Made by a program: the position numbers and the translations under genes. Positions 1 through 11,324 of a stretch of DNA of 64,000 nucleotides are shown here, piece after piece (position 1 is the first letter of the stretch; the number at the start of each line of letters is the position of its first letter). Location: contig NW_008805064.1 in NCBI RefSeq assembly GCF_000004825.1, positions 2,046,001-2,110,000 of the forward strand, written 5' to 3'. Origin of the DNA: Heterostelium album PN500 (lineage: Eukaryota; Evosea; Eumycetozoa; Acytosteliales; Acytosteliaceae). The notes beneath the pieces are model-generated. The model saw only the letters and a list, made by a program, of their open reading frames with translations. It was not told the origin of the DNA and made no database searches.

Positions 1-1
1 T

Positions 2-991
2 TGCCGTTGCTCACCTTCACAGAAAGCCAAAGTTGTAAAACTGGTTGCCGAACGTTCGTTCTTGTTTGGCGATGGTGCAATCACTATGGCTATTGGTGAC
101 GGTGCCAACGATGTACCAATGATTCAAAAGGCGCATGTAGGTGTCGGTATCTCTGGTCGTGAGGGTATGCAAGCCGTTTTGGCAAGTGACTTTGCAATTG
201 CCAACTTCCACATGTTGCGTAGACTGCTGCTGGTACACGGTAATCGTAGCTACAAGAGAATGACCAAGCTGATTCTCTACTCGTTCTCCAAGAACGTCGC
301 TCTATCGATCTCACAATTTTGGTTTGGATTCTACTCGGCGTTCAGTGGTCAGATGATCTACTTTGATTTCCTTTTCACCCTTTACAATGCTTTGTTCACC
401 TCGCTACCTGTGCTCTCGCTCGGAACATTCGACCAAGACATCAGGGAGGAATCACTCCTCTCTGAACCGACCAACTACCGTGTCTGCCAATCGAATAAGC
501 CATTCTCGATGTGGTCATTCATCTACTGGATCTTCTTGGGTATGTGGCAATCGGCTATCATTTTCTTTGTTACATTTTTCGTTCTTCAAGACGCCACTGT
601 CCAAGGTGGAAAAACACTTGGACTGTGGTCGTGCGGTACCGCTGCCTACCTCTATCTCATTCTCACCACCAACATTCAGATCTCATCGATCACCTGCTAC
701 TGGACCAAACAAAGCTTCATTGCCGTCGGTGTCAGTATCGTTGCATCGGTCCTCTTTGTCATACTCTACAGTTTGGTCTACTGGATCGAGCCAGAGGCAC
801 AAGACATCATTTTCGAACTCTTCACAGTACCGGATTTCTGGTTCCTCTATATCATCGTACCTTGTATTTCAATGTTACCGTTTGCATTGGTAACAGTCAA
901 TAATTGGATGTTCTCAAAAAACAGTGAACGCTACTACTCTGAGAAAGATGGTTTCATCAAACTCGATGCAGAAAAGAACTCCAAGAAATAA
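2..991 (+). CDS. P4-type ATPase (phospholipid flippase), C-terminal part
   Basis: This is the C-terminal third (329 residues) of an aminophospholipid-translocating P4-ATPase, which moves lipids to the cytosolic leaflet. The reading frame is open from base 2, so the N-terminal part, including the DKTG phosphorylation site, lies off the window. Visible are the P-domain hinge CRCSPSQKAKVV, matching the family CCRVSPLQKA, and the Mg-binding motif GDGANDV at about residues 32-38. IQKAHVGVGISGREGMQA and SDFAIANF follow, then about six hydrophobic segments as in the family M5-M10. The tail ends in a lysine-rich stretch. The hinge-to-GDGAND spacing carries an unusual LFGDGAI insertion. Family assignment is firm; the paralogue and the lipid carried are not known. 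Confidence 0.95.
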   Translation, partial: CRCSPSQKAKVVKLVAERSFLFGDGAITMAIGDGANDVPMIQKAHVGVGISGREGMQAVLASDFAIANFHMLRRLLLVHGNRSYKRMTKLILYSFSKNVALSISQFWFGFYSAFSGQMIYFDFLFTLYNALFTSLPVLSLGTFDQDIREESLLSEPTNYRVCQSNKPFSMWSFIYWIFLGMWQSAIIFFVTFFVLQDATVQGGKTLGLWSCGTAAYLYLILTTNIQISSITCYWTKQSFIAVGVSIVASVLFVILYSLVYWIEPEAQDIIFELFTVPDFWFLYIIVPCISMLPFALVTVNNWMFSKNSERYYSEKDGFIKLDAEKNSKK

Positions 992-1591
992 ATAACACAT
1001 ATATATATATAAAAAAAATCAACATAAAACACAAACTTGGTCAAACCGATAGATCGATTAATGTTTAAACAATACATTACATCTCACCTACTTTTTTTAT
1101 TCAATATCTGTTATATTACAAATCTTAATAATTTATTTTATTAGATCAATAAAGAAATAATTTAGATGCTTTGCTAAACATAAGTCTTTTCAACTAATCT
1201 ATCATTTCATGTGCTTGTTTATCTAGCAAGACGACTGATCAGTTGATTGATTTAATCAAATAAAATTCAAACATTAAAAAAATTTTTTTTTTTTTTTTTT
1301 TTTTTTTTGTGATGTGTGTGACCAAAGATATATTTAATATAATGGTTTTTTACATTTTTTTTTTGTTTTAGCAATTTAAGATGGTGTCATTGTAAACCAG
1401 GCACCAAATTTTTGCACCACATCGTTCCCAACTCAGAAATCTAGATATTTTATTGAATTTTTTTGCTTTTTTGAACTGTTTTTTTTTTTGGTTCTAAATT
1501 TCAACAATGCTGACTACTATATGAATTGGCTGCCACAAACCAATTTACGATTTCCATTTATAAACCAATATATAGATAGATAGATAAAAAA
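992..1591. other. Intergenic spacer, AT-rich
   Basis: AT-rich spacer between the flippase end and the GH39 gene. It holds AATAAA-like polyadenylation signals near 1147 and a T-homopolymer of about 23 bases near 1285-1308, a common feature of dictyostelid promoters. A GATA-type run lies just before the next ATG. No coding potential is seen. Confidence 0.6.
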
Positions 1592-3287
1592 ATGATTAAA
1601 TTACTCTTATCATTTTTATTGTTAATCGGTTTGGTTGCCGCACAATCAGTACAATTCCAAGCAGACATAAGTGTATTGTATTAATATTTTCAATTTTGAA
1701 TGTAGTGGATATCTAATTAATTAACGAATATGGTGATTGAATCATTATACTTTAATTTATTTTATATAGAATAGAACAGAATGGGATCATTATTGGGAAA
1801 GATGTGTTGGAAGTGGTCATGCTTGGTTAGGTACTCGTCAGGATTGGAGAGATGCCTTAAAGATTGCTCGTGAAAAGCTTGGATTTGAACGTGTTCGTTT
1901 CCATGGTATCTTTGATGACGATATGAATATTTACAATGTAGATTCCAACGGTACTGCTATTTACAATTGGTATAATCTTGATTATGTTTACGATTATATT
2001 GTCAGTCTTGGTATGGCTCCATACGTTGAACTAAGCTTTATGCCAACCGCAATGGCATCGGGTAATGCAACTATCTTCCATTACAAAGGAAATATCACTC
2101 CACCAAAAGATTACTCATTGTGGGCTGATCTCATCACCAATTTCTTGGAACATTATATTGGTAGATACGGGTTGGATATTGTTAAAGGTTGGTTCTTTGA
2201 AACTTGGAATGAGTATGTAGTTTAATTATATTTATTTAGATACATATGTATATTAATTTATTTTTAAAATGATTCTATTGTTTAGACCCAATTGTGGTTT
2301 CTGGTCAGGTACTATCCCAGAGTATTTCCAACTCCTACAGGTTACCTCTGATGCAGTGAAAGCTGTCCACCCAGATTTGATGGTTGGAGGTCCAGCCACT
2401 TGCCAATCTCAATATCTTCCAGAGACTTTAGAGTTTGTTAAAGCCAATAATGTTGCACTTGACTTTATTTCGACTCACGAATATCCAACTGACATTGAAC
2501 CAGTCACCCGTAATGTAATGTTTAACGTTCTCACCAAATCGCGTGATATTGTTGGTCCAGATATGCCATTGATCTATTCTGAATACAACGATGGTTTGTA
2601 TGCTCAATCGATGCATGACAATATCTATGCTTCTGCTTTTGCCGTATTCAACATTATCGATGTCTATGGAATTGCTGATATTTTCTCATGGTGGACATTC
2701 TCTGATGTTTTCGAGGAACAAGGTCAACAATCTCAAATTTTCAATCAAGTTTGTATTCTCATTACAAATTACAATTTAGTCAACTTACTTATTATTATTT
2801 AATCAATCTTTAGGGATTTGGTTTGCAAACAATTTATAACATTCCAAAACCATCATTTAAAGCATTTGAATTACTTCATGAGACTGGTGATGAAAGAGCA
2901 TCAGTCACTGGAGATATCAATCATCCAACCGCTGGTATTCTTGTAACTCATCGTCATGATGAAATAATGGTATTAGTTTACAATCACAATATTCCAGGTG
3001 CACCAATCTCCACCGAAACCATTTCTATTACTTTGGATAACGTTCCATCGACTCGTCAAGCTCAAGCTACTCTTCGTCGTATCGATGAGTACAATTGCAA
3101 TCCATATGCTACATGGCAAGAGATGGGATCACCATGGTATCCAACTGAGAAACAACTTGAACAACTATATCTATCGGCTTCATTCAACGAAACATCAATT
3201 TCATACACTCAATCATCAGCTACATCAATTCAATTCCAACTTCCAATTCCACCACAAGGTGTTGCAGCTATTAAATTGAAAATCTAA
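1592..3287 (+). CDS. Secreted glycoside hydrolase family 39 (beta-xylosidase-like)
   Basis: Four exons, 1592-1672, 1770-2212, 2286-2748 and 2814-3287, give 486 residues with every phase matching. Residues 1-18 form a signal peptide (MIKLLLSFLLLIGLVAA), so the enzyme is probably secreted or lysosomal. The mature start (HYWERCVGSGHAWLGTR, then DWR) is typical of GH39 enzymes, which hydrolyse beta-xylosides or alpha-L-iduronides by a retaining mechanism. The acid/base glutamate is E175 in W-N-E-P, a codon split by intron 2. The nucleophile is probably E274 in YSEYN. A C-terminal beta-domain follows (residues ~330-486). Length fits the family (about 500). The substrate cannot be read from sequence; bacterial cell-wall or plant polymer breakdown is plausible. 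Confidence 0.9.
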
Positions 3288-3666
3288 ATAAATAACTGAA
3301 GTACTATTTTTTTTTCACAAACAACATATATTTTTATTTTAGAATCTTAGGTTTTACACAATCCAAAAAAATTACTATAGTAATTTAAACTTAAAAATTA
3401 ATATAAAATGAAACTGGCTCCCAACCACTTTCACCTGCTCATTAATTTTAAAAAAAATGTAAAAATTAAAAATAGAGAGGTTAATATGATCGGAGTGGTT
3501 TTTTTTATTTTATTTGGTTTATGGTTACAAGAAAGAGCCAGTTTTGTTTTTAATTTCAATGATTTTTTTTGTTGGAATTAATCTTTTAGAATATGTTTTG
3601 AAGCAAAACACGCACACACATAATAAATTATCAATAAATGAAATTAATCAGTGTTGTAACAAAGAA
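3288..3666. other. Spacer between GH39 and FNIP genes
   Basis: AT-rich spacer with a T-run after the GH39 stop and another T-run near 3500. The downstream frame is open from an ATG at 3514 through a hydrophobic stretch, but that part is low in coding character. The start at 3667 is preferred, leaving this as promoter and 5' leader. Confidence 0.5.
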
Positions 3667-5336
3667 ATGATGAATAATAAAACATTAAATCTCTTTGAAA
3701 GATTACCATTTTTCGTATTAAATAAAATAGTTGGTCAACTAAAAGAAAATATCGATAAAGTATGTTTTAGTTTGATTTGTAAACGTTTGTATAATGAACG
3801 TAATAGATATCTATACATACCTCTGGATATGTCAGATGATAGATCGAGATGGATGATCAGCAATCTCAAATTGAACTCATACGCGAATCAAATAGAGACA
3901 TACGATCATTTCGATGATGAACATTATAAGATCACCAAATTCCAATGTTTCGATAGTAAAGAAAGTTTGTCTACTTTCTACAAGAAATCATTGGGTACTG
4001 ATTCTTCACCAAGGTTCTCTAATTGGATATTGAAAGGTAAATAGATAAAATCAATATATAATATATTAGTTACTAATCAACCATCTACATAGAATATCTA
4101 CCAAACTTAGAAAATGATAATGTTGACATAAAGTCTTTGGTTGTGAATTACAACTTTCAAGGCAATATATGTGAAATCCCATGTGTAAAGAGAGTCGATA
4201 CGCTTTTATTTATATACCCATGCGAAACCATTGATTATAGATTGCCAGACAACATCAAGCAAATGGTGATTCCCTTTCAAGATCAAGAGCATTGCTTTGG
4301 AGAAAATGCATGTCTTCCCAGGCAGTTGGATTTCCTAGCGATTAAATGCAATCAAAAGATTCAAAAGCACTTCTTGCCAAGTTCACTCTCGAATTTGAAT
4401 TTGTTTTCACATGATTTCAACCATCCAATCGACAGAGATGTACTTCCTGACGGATTGAAACATCTAACTTTGATAGCAGGCCATTACGCTCACCCAATAC
4501 TCAAAGGAGTACTACCGACCAGTCTGAAAAGCTTGACTCTTTCATCGTACAGTGGTAATCTGGTGTTCTATGATCCATTAACATTGAATCATCATGATGA
4601 TAACAATAACAATAATAATAACAACAACAACTACGACAACAACAACGATAACCACAACAATACCTACATTCCCAATACTCTTGAAAAGCTAATGATTGGA
4701 ACACCGCCAGCTTTGATGGACACGAAATTCAATGAAATATTATCAAGCAATTTGAAAACTATTGGTTTCTTAACGAATTTCTCACAGTTTATCGATAACA
4801 ATATGATACCACCGTCGGTCACCAAGTTGCATTTGAGTTCCTATCCACAGGCTGGACAGCCATTGGTTATACCGAGTGGAATCCGACATCTCAAGATATC
4901 AGTGCTGCAATCGATGATTCCCAGAGATTCAATACCAGACTCGTTGGAGAAACTATCGATTCTACGTCTCAATCATCAAAATAGCGGTGGTTCTCTCTTT
5001 CAATCGGTGCTAACACCGACTTTTAAATCAGAGAATAGCACGATCGTTACACCATTCGAATGCATTACACCATCGATCAGGAGTATCAAGCTACCGCTGT
5101 TGTACTGTCTGCATTCCGATTTGAATGATATACCGAGCAACATTCAGAATATAACATTTGTAGATTTCGCAATGGAGAAAATCTGTCTAAGACGATTGGA
5201 TGACCAACAAAAGTTCTTGGTAATGACACCAATGAATCAAGGTGGAATCATTCTATCAATTTCGAAAATCATTGAAATGCTATCGAATCGATATCAAATT
5301 GAAAGAAATCAAAAAAATATTTGGAATATTGAGTAA
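3667..5336 (+). CDS. FNIP-repeat protein with F-box-like N terminus
   Basis: Two exons, 3667-4036 and 4093-5336, give 537 residues. The N terminus (LFERLPFFVLNKIVGQL, then VCFSLICKRLYNER) matches the F-box-like head common in dictyostelid FNIP proteins. The body carries FNIP/LRR-type units of about 22 residues, for example FNHPIDRDVLPDGLKHLTL and YAHPILKGVLPTSLKSLTL, and later more diverged ones. A poly-N/D tract (about 4590-4665) interrupts the repeat domain. Such proteins are a large expanded dictyostelid family, probably substrate adaptors for ubiquitin ligases. An in-frame ATG at 3514 would add 51 residues including a hydrophobic segment, but I consider the leader non-coding. Specific function is unknown. 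Confidence 0.85.
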
Positions 5337-5910
5337 CAATAACAAATGAATAGAATTAGAAATGGTTTTGGATTTTAATATTAGTGAAATAATGGATCTT
5401 CATCTCATTGATCATCATCAGAACCAACATAATAAACAACAAACAACGATGACTATATTTACAGTATAGCTATTTATAAAGCAATTCAAAAGGAATAATA
5501 AAATAGTCATTGACAAAAGTATTAATATCTTATGTTTTTTTTTTTTTTTATTTCTCAATTCAACATATAAATTAAATAATGTTGTCCGCTAAGGACAATA
5601 AAGTTAAATGAAATAAATAAGTAATGTCTCAATAAACAGATCCATTTTCAATTAAAAAATTAAATCTGTTGTTTCCAGAATAAGTTAATAATAATTCTGC
5701 TGTCAAGCTTCTCAATGTTTTATTGGCTGGAAAACTTGACGTTAAAAATTTAGTAATTTTTAATCAATCAAGGTATTTAGAGAAGAATAATATAGAATAA
5801 ATAATCAATTCTTTTTAGGATAAAGAAATTTAATAATATATTTTATTTTTTAAGATTTTAATTTTATAAATAAATATTTGAATCAAAACTATTACTGAAA
5901 TTTTTATTAG
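5337..5910. other. AT-rich spacer before the repeat island
   Basis: No gene is seen. The spacer holds TA-rich DNA with a T-run near 5534 and scattered AATAAA signals. It ends abruptly where the 22-bp minisatellite begins. Confidence 0.6.
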
Positions 5911-7400
5911 GAGAAACGGCATGGTAAAGAGAGGAAACCGGCATATCGACGAGAGGAGACCGGCATAGTGACGAGAGGAAACCGGCATTGTTACTAGAGG
6001 AGACCGGCGAGTCAACTGGCATAGTGACGAGAGGAAACCGGCATAGTAACGAGGGGAGACCGGCGAGTCAACCGGCATAGTAACGAGAGAAAACCGGCAT
6101 AACTACGAGAGGAAACCGGCATAACTACGAGAGGAAACCGGCATAACGACGAGAGGAAACAGGCATAGTAACGAGAGGAGACCGGCATAGTAACGAGAGG
6201 AAACCGGCATAACTACGAGAGGAAACAGGCATAGTAACGAGAGGAGACCGGCATAATGACGAGAGGAAACCGGCATAACTACGAGAGGAAACCGGCATAA
6301 CTACGAGAGGAAACCGGCATAACTACGAGAGGAAACCGGCATAATGACGAGAGGAAACCGGCATAGTAACGAGGGGAGACCGGCGAGTCAACCTGCATAG
6401 TGACGTGAGGAAACCGGCATAACTACGAGAGGAAACCGGCATAACGACGAGAGGAAACAGGCATAGTAACGAGAGGAGACCGGCATAGTAACGAGAGGAA
6501 ACCGGCATAACTACGAGAGGAAACAGGCATAGTAACGAGAGGAGACCGGCATAATGACGAGAGGAAACCGGCATAACTACGAGAGGAAACCGGCATAACT
6601 ACGAGAGGAAACCGGCATAACTACGAGAGGAAACCGGCATAATGACGAGAGGAAACCGGCATAGTAACGAGGGGAGACCGGCGAGTCAACCTGCATAGTG
6701 ACGTGAGGAAACCGGCATAACTACGAGAGGAAACCGGCATAACGACGAGAGGAAACAGGCATAGTAACGAGAGGAGACCGGCATAGTAACGAGAGGAAAC
6801 CGGCATAACTACGAGAGGAAACCGGCATAACTACGAGAGGAAACCGGCATAATGACGAGAGGAAACCGGCATAACTACGAGAGGAAACCGGCATAACTAC
6901 GAGAGGAAACCGGCATAATGACGAGAGGAAACCGACATAGTGAAGAGAGGCAACTGGCATAACGACGAGAAGAAACCGGCATAATGACGAGAAGACCGGC
7001 ATAGTGACGAGAGGAAACCGACATAGTAACGAGAGGAGACCGGCATAATGACGAGAAGACCGGCATAATGACGAGAAGACCGGCATAGTGACGAGAGGAA
7101 ACCGACATAGTGAAGAGAGGCAACTGGCATAACGACGAGGAGACCGGTATAGTGACGAAAGGAGACCGGCATAACGACGAGAGCAAACAGGCATAGTAAC
7201 GAGAGCAAACAGGCATAGTGACGAGAGGAGACCTGCATAGTGACGAGAGGAGACCGGCATAGTGACGAGAGGCAACTGGCATAACGATGAGAGGCAACCG
7301 GCATAGTGAAGAGAGGAGACCGGCATAACGATGAGAGGCAACCGTCATAGCAACGAGACATCACTCATAGTAAGGAGGCAACTGGCATTGGCAAGAGGAC
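5911..7400. repeat. 22-bp minisatellite array A (about 67 copies)
   Basis: Tandem array with a 22-bp unit containing GAGAGGAAACCGGCATA followed by a variable block (ACTAC, GTGAC, GTAAC, ACGAC or ATGAC). The variable block shows mostly purine/pyrimidine swaps, as if two or three sub-variants had been shuffled. A higher-order repeat of about 298 bp is visible: the landmark ACCTGCATAGTGACGTGAGG recurs at 6391 and 6689. The unit is far richer in G+C than its flanks. Because 22 is not a multiple of 3 and the unit lacks stops on the minus strand, all three minus frames stay open for long stretches; these are not taken as genes. Confidence 0.97.
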
Positions 7401-9427
7401 TTGGAAAAGAAGAAAGAGATAAAAGGAGATAAACAAAGAGTTAGTAAAACAAAGATATAAATAAGTTAAAGTTATAATTAATAGTTATTACTTACAAAAT
7501 TATTTGTATTTGAAAAATAATTAAAAATGACAATGTGAATGAAATTATAGGTTTAAATAGTTTTAAATTTGATTCGTTTACTTACAGTTTGAACTCAAAA
7601 ATGGCGGCAACCGTTAAGCGCCAATTAAAAGTATGAATTAATATTCAAATTTGAAATATAAATATTAAAATTAATTAAATAATTCATTTTATTATAATAT
7701 AATATTCAAAAATAAAAAAACAGGCGATCATTACCAATGAAGAAACAACAAGCTTAATTTTCAATTTTATTAATTTATTGAATTTGCAACACCCCATTTT
7801 TATTTGACAAGTTCATATTTTTTTTTTTGTTGCAAAAATACAATAATATTGTTGTTTTTTGTTAAATATAATAATTGAAGAATATTATTATTGTGTAGAA
7901 AATTATAATTATTTATTTAAATTGTAAGATGATTCTATTGTATAATAGTAATTGATTGATTCGTGAAAACAATAATTACAGTAGTACTAGAATAGAAGTG
8001 ATTTACTATAAAATGAAAATTTCAAATTGAATTGTATAGTTAGATTAAAGTGTTCAACTTATTCATCATTCTAAAAATCTCTTTCATAGTCATATTGATA
8101 ATTCGTACTTCCAAAATTGTAAGTATTGATAGTTTGTACTCTTCAATTGAATAAAACCAAATTGAACGATTAAACTTTTTTCTTATCTGTATTATATTAT
8201 TATTATGATTATCAAGATATTTCTATTATCACACTCATCTTAAGATTACTATTAGTTTGTTATTTTTTGAAGTTGAGATAAGGTGAAACATTAAATAACT
8301 TTAATGAAAATCAAAGGAATGTACACTTTTATTTTGATTATTTTCTAGTTTTTTTTTTTATTTAATTTTTTTAAACTAAGAATTATATAAATTATCTTTT
8401 ATACTTTTAACAAATAAATTAATTTTAAATAAAAATTGAAAGTTTTAAGTAAAATTACTTTGTTTTAATTTTAAATATCAACTTGTTGTATTCATTGAAT
8501 AAAATATTTATATAATATAGTAATCTTTCTTTTATGTAGAGATAAATATATTACCAAAATAAATTATATTTGATAGTTTATTTAAAAGTGAAACACAATT
8601 TAATTGATTTGATTCACGATTTATTGGAATTGAATGACAATGTCAAGTGTGGGTGGGTTCTGCATGGATGGTGTGTTTTTTTATTTTTATTTTTTTGCCA
8701 ATCAAAAAAACATTCAACCCAAACTTTTAAATTTAAGACATCTTTTTAATTAAAAATTATTCTATTTAATTGAGAGTATCGGATAAAATGACGTTAATTA
8801 TTTTCAAAATTTGGCGGTTTCTTATTATTATTGATTATTTTTAAATCTAATTTAAATATTAATATACTAGTAAATACTATTAATATCGAAATTTTGCTTT
8901 TCAATATAAGCAATATTCATATTAATTTGTTATTTCTAAGTAAGTTTTATTAATATCACAATATTATCAAGAAAAATATTGATCAAAACTAACATATTTC
9001 TTTCAAATTTCTATCAAATATAGTTTTAGATAGTGATCGTTAATAATAAAGAGATAGTTGATTTCTCATTTACTCTCTTCATTAAAAAATAAGAAATAAA
9101 TTAATTTTAATTGTATTTAAAGAACTTATCTTTTTTATTTACTTTTTCATTTTATTATTGATAGTTTTCAATTATTGTCATAAAAATTGTTGTTTTGCCA
9201 CTTACGCAATTGAAAGTGTTCAATCACTACTAGTGATTAGTGAAACCTTTTGAATAAACAAAAGAAATAATATCAGTATCATATCTATCTCCTTATACAA
9301 TCAAAAACAATATTGTATTGAGAAAAAAAAAAAATTAAAAAAATAAATTGGGTGAAAAATTTCAAAATAAATCATGCATATGTCACAACAACTTCAAGAT
9401 ATAGATAGATAATTTTCCAATTACCAG
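7401..9427. other. Gene-poor AT-rich region with a possible small spliced ORF
   Basis: About 2 kb of very AT-rich DNA with no long reading frame. The only coding-like signal is at 7601-7807: an ATG followed by MAATVKRQLK, a plausible donor GTATGA at 7631, an acceptor CAG at 7721-7723, and an in-frame continuation AIITNEETTSLI ending at 7807. It would make 37 residues and has no recognisable relative. It may be a gene scrap. The rest shows only poly-A/T runs. Confidence 0.45.
7601..7807 (+). CDS. Possible small two-exon ORF or gene fragment
   Basis: Exons 7601-7630 and 7724-7807 would give 37 residues. Support is limited to a donor GTATGA, an acceptor AACAG, frame agreement, and locally higher G+C at the start (ATGGCGGCAACCGTTAAGCG). 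The C-terminal half becomes Phe/Asn/Leu-rich, as random AT-rich DNA would. I do not recognise it. It may equally be the 5' scrap of a gene carried into this repeat island. Confidence 0.2.
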
Positions 9428-9494
9428 CTATTCGTGGGAATTAGTTGGTATTTATTTTAAAAAGAAGGCTGAGCTCGATGATGAAGAAGATCGA

Positions 9495-10436
9495 ATGAGT
9501 TTCTTTTATTACTTTATCCATGAATTCACTCGAGTCAAAAGGGAATTCGATGAACAACAGCAGCAACACAAACAACAACAACCACAACAAGATAATAATA
9601 TTGTTAATTATAAGTCGCTGGAGGAAGTTATCCAAAGCTTTCCAATCAAAAGTTTATCACTGGATTTAGTAACAGTTTACAACCAAAAGAAACTCGAGAT
9701 TAAAGATGAGTCAGATCGAAATCTGTTCCTTTTGTACTTTTCCAAAGAAAGATCTAGAATAGCCAGAGAACAAAAGCAACAACAACAATTACAACAGCAA
9801 CAACAGCAACAGCAACAACAGCAATTACAACAGCAACAGCAACAGCAATTACAACAGCAACAACAGCAACAGCAGGAACAGCAATTACAACAGCAACCGC
9901 AATTACAACAGCAACAGCAGGAACAGCAACAACAGGAACAGCAACAACAGGAACAGCAACAACAGCAGCAACAGCAACAGCAACAACAAATTCAACAACA
10001 AAAGCAACAAGCAACTATAAAGAACAACAGTAACAATGATAACGATAATATAAAGTATAAGAAAAACAACAACAATAACACTAAATCGATAGGAAATCAA
10101 AATACCTATCAATTTAGAATTCCAGTTAATCAAAATAAAATAGATTACAATATTAATAATAACAATATAAACAAAATTGATTACATTCATAATATTAAAT
10201 ATTATATTCAAAACTACAAAATAAAAATCATTAACAGATCAAAACCAAACCAAAACACCTTCCAATTTAGAAGACCAACTAATTGGAAAGAGAACAACGA
10301 CAACAAAATCATCAAAATCAACACCAACATTGACAACACTGCCAATTACATTTTAAACATTATTAACAATATCAAAAACAAACCAAAACCAAATAATAAT
10401 ACATATCAATTCAGAATACCCAGTAATAAAAAGTAA
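9495..10436 (+). CDS. Poly-Q/Asn-rich protein of unknown function
   Basis: The frame is open from 9405 but the first in-frame ATG is 9495, giving 313 residues. The in-frame stretch before it, from about 9428 (YSWELVGIYFKKKAELDDEE), looks coding, and an acceptor-like CCAG ends at 9427, so an upstream exon may be missing. The N-terminal 85 residues are a charged helical-looking region (EFTRVKREFDE, KSLEEVIQSFPIKSLSLDL). A glutamine tract of about 85 residues follows (CAA/CAG, 9770-10000), then an Asn/Lys/Ile-rich C terminus with three spaced copies of a motif like NTYQFRIP (near 10099, 10252 and 10400). The motif spacing suggests a diverged tandem repeat. No known family is recognised. Confidence 0.6.
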   Translation: MSFFYYFIHEFTRVKREFDEQQQQHKQQQPQQDNNIVNYKSLEEVIQSFPIKSLSLDLVTVYNQKKLEIKDESDRNLFLLYFSKERSRIAREQKQQQQLQQQQQQQQQQQLQQQQQQQLQQQQQQQQEQQLQQQPQLQQQQQEQQQQEQQQQEQQQQQQQQQQQQIQQQKQQATIKNNSNNDNDNIKYKKNNNNNTKSIGNQNTYQFRIPVNQNKIDYNINNNNINKIDYIHNIKYYIQNYKIKIINRSKPNQNTFQFRRPTNWKENNDNKIIKINTNIDNTANYILNIINNIKNKPKPNNNTYQFRIPSNKK

Positions 10437-10484
10437 ATAATAATTATAATAACAGGATGGAGTGGTGATCTGGATTCTAGGTTC

Positions 10485-11005
10485 TAGGTTTGGTGGTTCT
10501 GGTGATGGTACTGGTCGATGCATGGGTGGCAGGGTGGGCACGATCGAAGGATATTTGTTATGGTAATATATTTATTATTTATTTATTTACAATGTTGTTT
10601 ATTTATAAATATTATATTATAATTTTTGTATATTTTATTAATAATAGTAGATCAATCTTAAAAGAGTCTGGTTTCTTGACTATATGGTGGTGGTACTGGT
10701 CGTTGCATGGGTGGCAGGGTGGGCACGATCGAAGGATAGTTGAAAAGGTAATATGTTATTATTAATTTATTTATTTATTTATTTATTTAAAATGTTGTTT
10801 ATTTATAAATATTATATTGGTATATTATATGTAAAAAGTAGATCAATGTTAAAAGAATCTGGTTCTTTGGTCATGGTCTTGGCTATATGGTAGTGGTACT
10901 GGTCGTTGCATGGGCGGCAGGGTGGGCACGGCCGAAGGATCTTTGAAAAGGTAATATATTATTATTAATTTATTTTTTATTATTTATTTATTTTCAATGT
11001 TGTTT
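10485..11005. repeat. Three-copy exon-like tandem repeat, ~185-203 bp period
   Basis: A G-rich core beginning GTACTGGTCGTTGCATGGGT and continuing into a GGCAGGGTGGGCACG-type segment starts near 10507, 10692 and 10895. Each core is followed by a donor-like GGTAATAT and an AT-rich stretch with ATGTTGTTTATTTAT. Each later copy is preceded by GTAGATCAAT and TTAAAAGA. The alternation of G-rich blocks and AT-rich spacers resembles tandem exons and introns, and copy 2 has an open frame across the core, but copy 3 carries an in-frame stop. Function unknown. Confidence 0.85.
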
Positions 11006-11094
11006 ATTTATTAATATCATATTTGTATACTATATTAAGTAAAATTCAGGTTAACGAAGCTCTAGGTTTTTTGTAGGTCTATTAAATAATTTAG

Positions 11095-11178
11095 GAACGA
11101 ATACAAATATGATTGAAATTAAATATAAATAAATTAATATAATTATAAAATTAATTTTAATTATTCTTGTATTCGTTC
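11095..11178. repeat. 12-bp inverted repeat with AT-rich loop (left)
   Basis: GAACGAATACAA at 11095-11106 is exactly complementary to TTGTATTCGTTC at 11167-11178, with a 60-base AT-rich loop. It lies about 150 bp before the GC-rich island. Confidence 0.75.
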
Positions 11179-11324
11179 TTTATTTTTTTATTTATTATTT
11201 GTTTATATCTTTAATTAATACTAACAACTGACTACTTTGTTTTTTTTATTTATTCTATTTTCCAATATAACAATCAAGCTATTCCAAGTGATCCATTTCA
11301 ATGGGTTCGTCCTTTTTTTTTCTT

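Noticed and set aside
3514-3666. N-terminal extension of the FNIP protein from ATG 3514
   Set aside because: The extra 51 codons have a hydrophobic random look and the F-box-like head begins right after ATG 3667/3670.
6323-7364. Long overlapping minus-strand frames (83-206 codons) in array A
   Set aside because: They follow from a 22-bp stop-free unit and exist in three frames at once; no protein-like composition beyond the repeat.
5911-7400. CRISPR array
   Set aside because: Units are contiguous at 22 bp with no unique spacers, and the host is a eukaryote.
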